This document shows, in pieces, positions 62,301 to 64,000 of a DNA stretch of 64,000 nucleotides. Positions within the stretch are counted from its first letter, which is position 1. Each line of letters begins with the position of its first letter. Source of the DNA: Dillenia suffruticosa (Eukaryota > Streptophyta > Magnoliopsida > Dilleniales > Dilleniaceae); contig JAVTVX010000012.1 of assembly GCA_033439265.1 (NCBI GenBank), positions 37,016,261 to 37,080,260 on the forward strand, given 5' to 3'. The notes beneath the pieces were generated by a model. That model made no database searches, was not told the origin of the DNA, and saw only the letters and a program-made list of their open reading frames with translations. Both the position numbers and the translations under genes were made by a program.

Positions 62301-62441
62301 TGTTTATTATGCATGGTTTCTGATTGCTGGCGGTTTGGCATCAGATCTGGAAAAGACTTCAACATCACTTCACTACGTGTTGCGGCTTCAAATCGTCTAC
62401 TTAAAGACTTATTTGTCACGGCTTTGCAAGAGTCAGAATGA
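59372..62441 (+). CDS. VTC4: Inositol monophosphatase / L-galactose-1-phosphate phosphatase
   Basis: Mg-dependent, lithium-sensitive phosphatase family; the plant VTC4 enzyme hydrolyses L-galactose 1-phosphate in ascorbate synthesis and myo-inositol 1-phosphate. Twelve exons: 59372-59384, 59514-59569, 59673-59723, 60654-60734, 60819-60922, 61021-61105, 61362-61416, 61500-61543, 61738-61806, 61890-61990, 62064-62120 and 62345-62441. The total is 813 nt and 270 residues, the normal length. Metal-binding residues are in place: Glu71-Glu72 in FIGEETTA, Asp91 and Asp94 in [15 protein letters not shown] (motif 1), and Asp221 in [18 protein letters not shown] (motif 2). [20 protein letters not shown] is also intact. 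The first coding exon holds only MAEN plus one base, supported by phase, by the family start MAxND and by a TATA box and G-box upstream. Its downstream neighbour is convergent. Confidence 0.96.
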
Positions 62442-62968
62442 GAGGCACTCTGTTCATCACGAAGTTCAAAAGCTCCAAATGGAATAAAAGGTCTCAATAT
62501 CAGTTTTTTTCTATCGAGTTCAATCAAGTTCAACCCGTTAAAGTGGGATTTGAAACATATTAGGTTTTCAGGTACACCTGGAACTTGTGATTTTTCTGAT
62601 TGATCATGGCCTTTAGTGGTGCCAATCAATTTGAGAAGAACTGATAAGGAACTCATATGAGTATCAGCAATCATGAATCCAGAGGAAGTTCGTTGGAATA
62701 TCACATTTTACACAACTTTGCTTGCAAGTGGTGATATGGCGATTGATGATCTTTGTTATTTTATTTTTTATGATTGATTCTTCGTTGGACAAACGCAAAA
62801 CTGCAAAACATACATCGGAAAGAACCTGTGTTCTATCATCCATGTACAATGAAAGCACATGATAAGCATGTTCAAACAAGTTCTTGCAAAAAAGGTTCCT
62901 GCCATGTCTTCATTTTATCATTGAAAAACTACAAGAAACAAAAGTATAAATATGTCAGTAGATTTTCT
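62442..62968. other. Tail-to-tail gap between VTC4 and cytochrome b561 genes
   Basis: 527 bp between two facing stop codons, presumably the two 3' untranslated regions. No gene in it; the minus-strand open frame at 62285-62704 is mostly the shadow of the VTC4 last exon. Confidence 0.7.
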
Positions 62969-63637
62969 CTACACCGGCCTAGGACCATAGTCGTTTATTC
63001 CACTTGTTCCGTTCACCACCTGCCCAAGTTTGGGTTCCCTGTCACTCTTCCTCTTCAATACTACAAACCAAGTGAAAACCTCCAATCCGGCAGCAATGAG
63101 AACCAACAGAACCAAGATGGTAATATAAGCATGTTTCCATTTCTCTTCAGGGTTCAACATATGGAGTCCTTTGAATATGTTGATGATGCTAAGGAGAATG
63201 ATCAGGTAACCAACAGAGTGGTGGTATATGTTCCACAAGTATCTATACCTGTAATCCTTTTTAGGCCTTAAAAACAAAGCCAAGACCTAGTGTCCAAAGG
63301 ACAAAAGCCTCCTCTTAGGACTCTCTAAGAAATACACAAAAATGAAACATAGGAGAACTGGAATAGAAGTCATTGTGGTTACCTGAAGTGTGCCAAGAAT
63401 GAAGAGAGTTATGCCAATGTTTCTATGAGCGGTGTATTGAAGTCCGGGTGTTTCACTTCCTAGTTTAAGACCAGTGCCCCAACCAGCAACCCCAATAATG
63501 TAGGCTGATGACTGGCAGGTGACATGGAGATAAAACCAAGCAGGGTCTGCTGATTTGAATACCCTCATATACCTTGCTATAATGGCGCCAATTGGCATCA
63601 ATGTGCCCCAACTCAGAGCATTTAGTACTCCATGAAC
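62969..63637 (-). CDS. Cytochrome b561, probably DOMON type; 3' part, runs off the right edge
   Basis: Transmembrane electron carrier using ascorbate, related to plant AIR12/CYBDOM proteins. Two exons are visible: 63637-63383 ([20 protein letters not shown] to LFILGTLQ) and 63286-62969 ([20 protein letters not shown] to the stop), with a 96-bp GT/AG intron. Haem-ligand histidines appear in VHG, YLHVTCQ, TAHRNIG and YHHSVGY, spread over four membrane helices; a fifth helix is [21 protein letters not shown]. The exon starting VHGVLN is preceded in this family by a DOMON-encoding exon, which would lie beyond position 64000, so a signal peptide and DOMON domain are expected but not seen. At least the last 190 residues are covered. 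Confidence 0.9.
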
Positions 63638-64000
63638 CTGGAAAATTTTAGTTTGATTGCAGACGTGTTAGAGTTGATCGGCTGATACATACAGTACTAT
63701 GTACTACCAACTTCTTATATTCCTCAACTAATTTAACCACCGGTAAACAGTCTCTTTGCAAAATATACAAGGGAAAGATTTCGTATATATACGTCTACTC
63801 TCTCCTTATCCCGTACTAAGTTAGGAAACACTTTATGCATCGATGAGCCGTTTAATTTAAGTAGTAAAACTCTTTTACATGGTATTAGTGGTTCTAGGAT
63901 CGAATTTTGCAAGACTTTATAGGTAAGGGAAAAGCCACTCCTCATTTTACGGCTCCCCTTTGGACCAGAAGAAGAAATTAGTTAAAATAAAAAATGAAGG
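63638..64000 (-). other. Intron of the cytochrome b561 gene, to the window edge
   Basis: Sequence upstream of the AG acceptor at 63638-63639; no further exon is recognisable before the edge. A stretch at about 63880-63910 (ATGGTATTAGTGG followed by GGATCGAA) resembles the 3' end of an initiator tRNA, but is too short to call. Confidence 0.55.

Noticed and set aside
62285-62704. 139-codon minus-strand open frame
   Set aside because: It overlaps the last VTC4 exon on the other strand and lacks any recognisable motif or splice partner.
63880-63912. ATGGTATTAGTGG...GGATCGAA, resembling a tRNA primer site
   Set aside because: Too short and diverged; no terminal repeats or coding remnants nearby.

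Overview
The window is nuclear DNA of a flowering plant, most likely a woody dicot. It carries intron-rich genes with GT/AG introns, AT-rich intergenic DNA, many GA/CT microsatellites, plant-only families (phytocystatin, DIR1-like lipid-transfer protein, Hev b 5-like acidic protein) and relics of LINEs, SINEs, Mutator-like and hAT-like DNA transposons. There is no rRNA, tRNA or CRISPR array and no recognisable retrovirus-like element. The species cannot be named from the sequence.

Eleven genes are supported. From left to right: a Rho GDP-dissociation inhibitor (-, 2034-3558); a small plastid-membrane-type protein whose middle exon is broken (-, 5579-9691); a DEK_C plus double SWIB chromatin protein (+, 12147-14828); a DIR1-like lipid-transfer protein (+, 17268-17600); EMC3, the ER membrane insertase subunit (+, 18751-23051); a Hev b 5-like acidic protein (+, 27913-29113); the HECT ubiquitin ligase UPL5 with an 8.5-kb first intron (-, 30883-42301); a cystatin with a degenerate inhibitory loop (+, 46297-46689); an MO25 kinase scaffold (+, 48689-55156); an inositol/L-galactose-1-phosphate phosphatase, VTC4 type (+, 59372-62441); and the 3' part of a cytochrome b561 (DOMON type) gene running off the right edge (-, 62969-63637). 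I assembled the spliced models by hand from splice sites and reading frame. Ten close as intact frames (the b561 gene only in the part seen); the plastid gene does not.

The genes are functionally unrelated neighbours, as is usual in plant chromosomes, and no pathway cluster is visible. VTC4 (ascorbate synthesis) and the b561 protein (an ascorbate-linked redox family) lie tail to tail, which is probably coincidence.

The most informative non-genic content is a set of small transposons that can be delimited by their target-site duplications. There are three roughly 80-95 bp tRNA-like SINEs, an RTE-type LINE tail inside an already duplicated EMC3 intron, a LINE in the UPL5 intron that carries two later insertions, a hAT-type element with an 8-bp duplication, and two elements with long inverted ends and 9-bp duplications (Mutator-like). 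One of these is 1.8 kb and has GC-richer, gene-like cargo. No wholly new biological system is evident; the best leads are the broken plastid gene, the cystatin without its QxVxG loop, the micro-SINE family and the cargo-bearing Mutator-like element.
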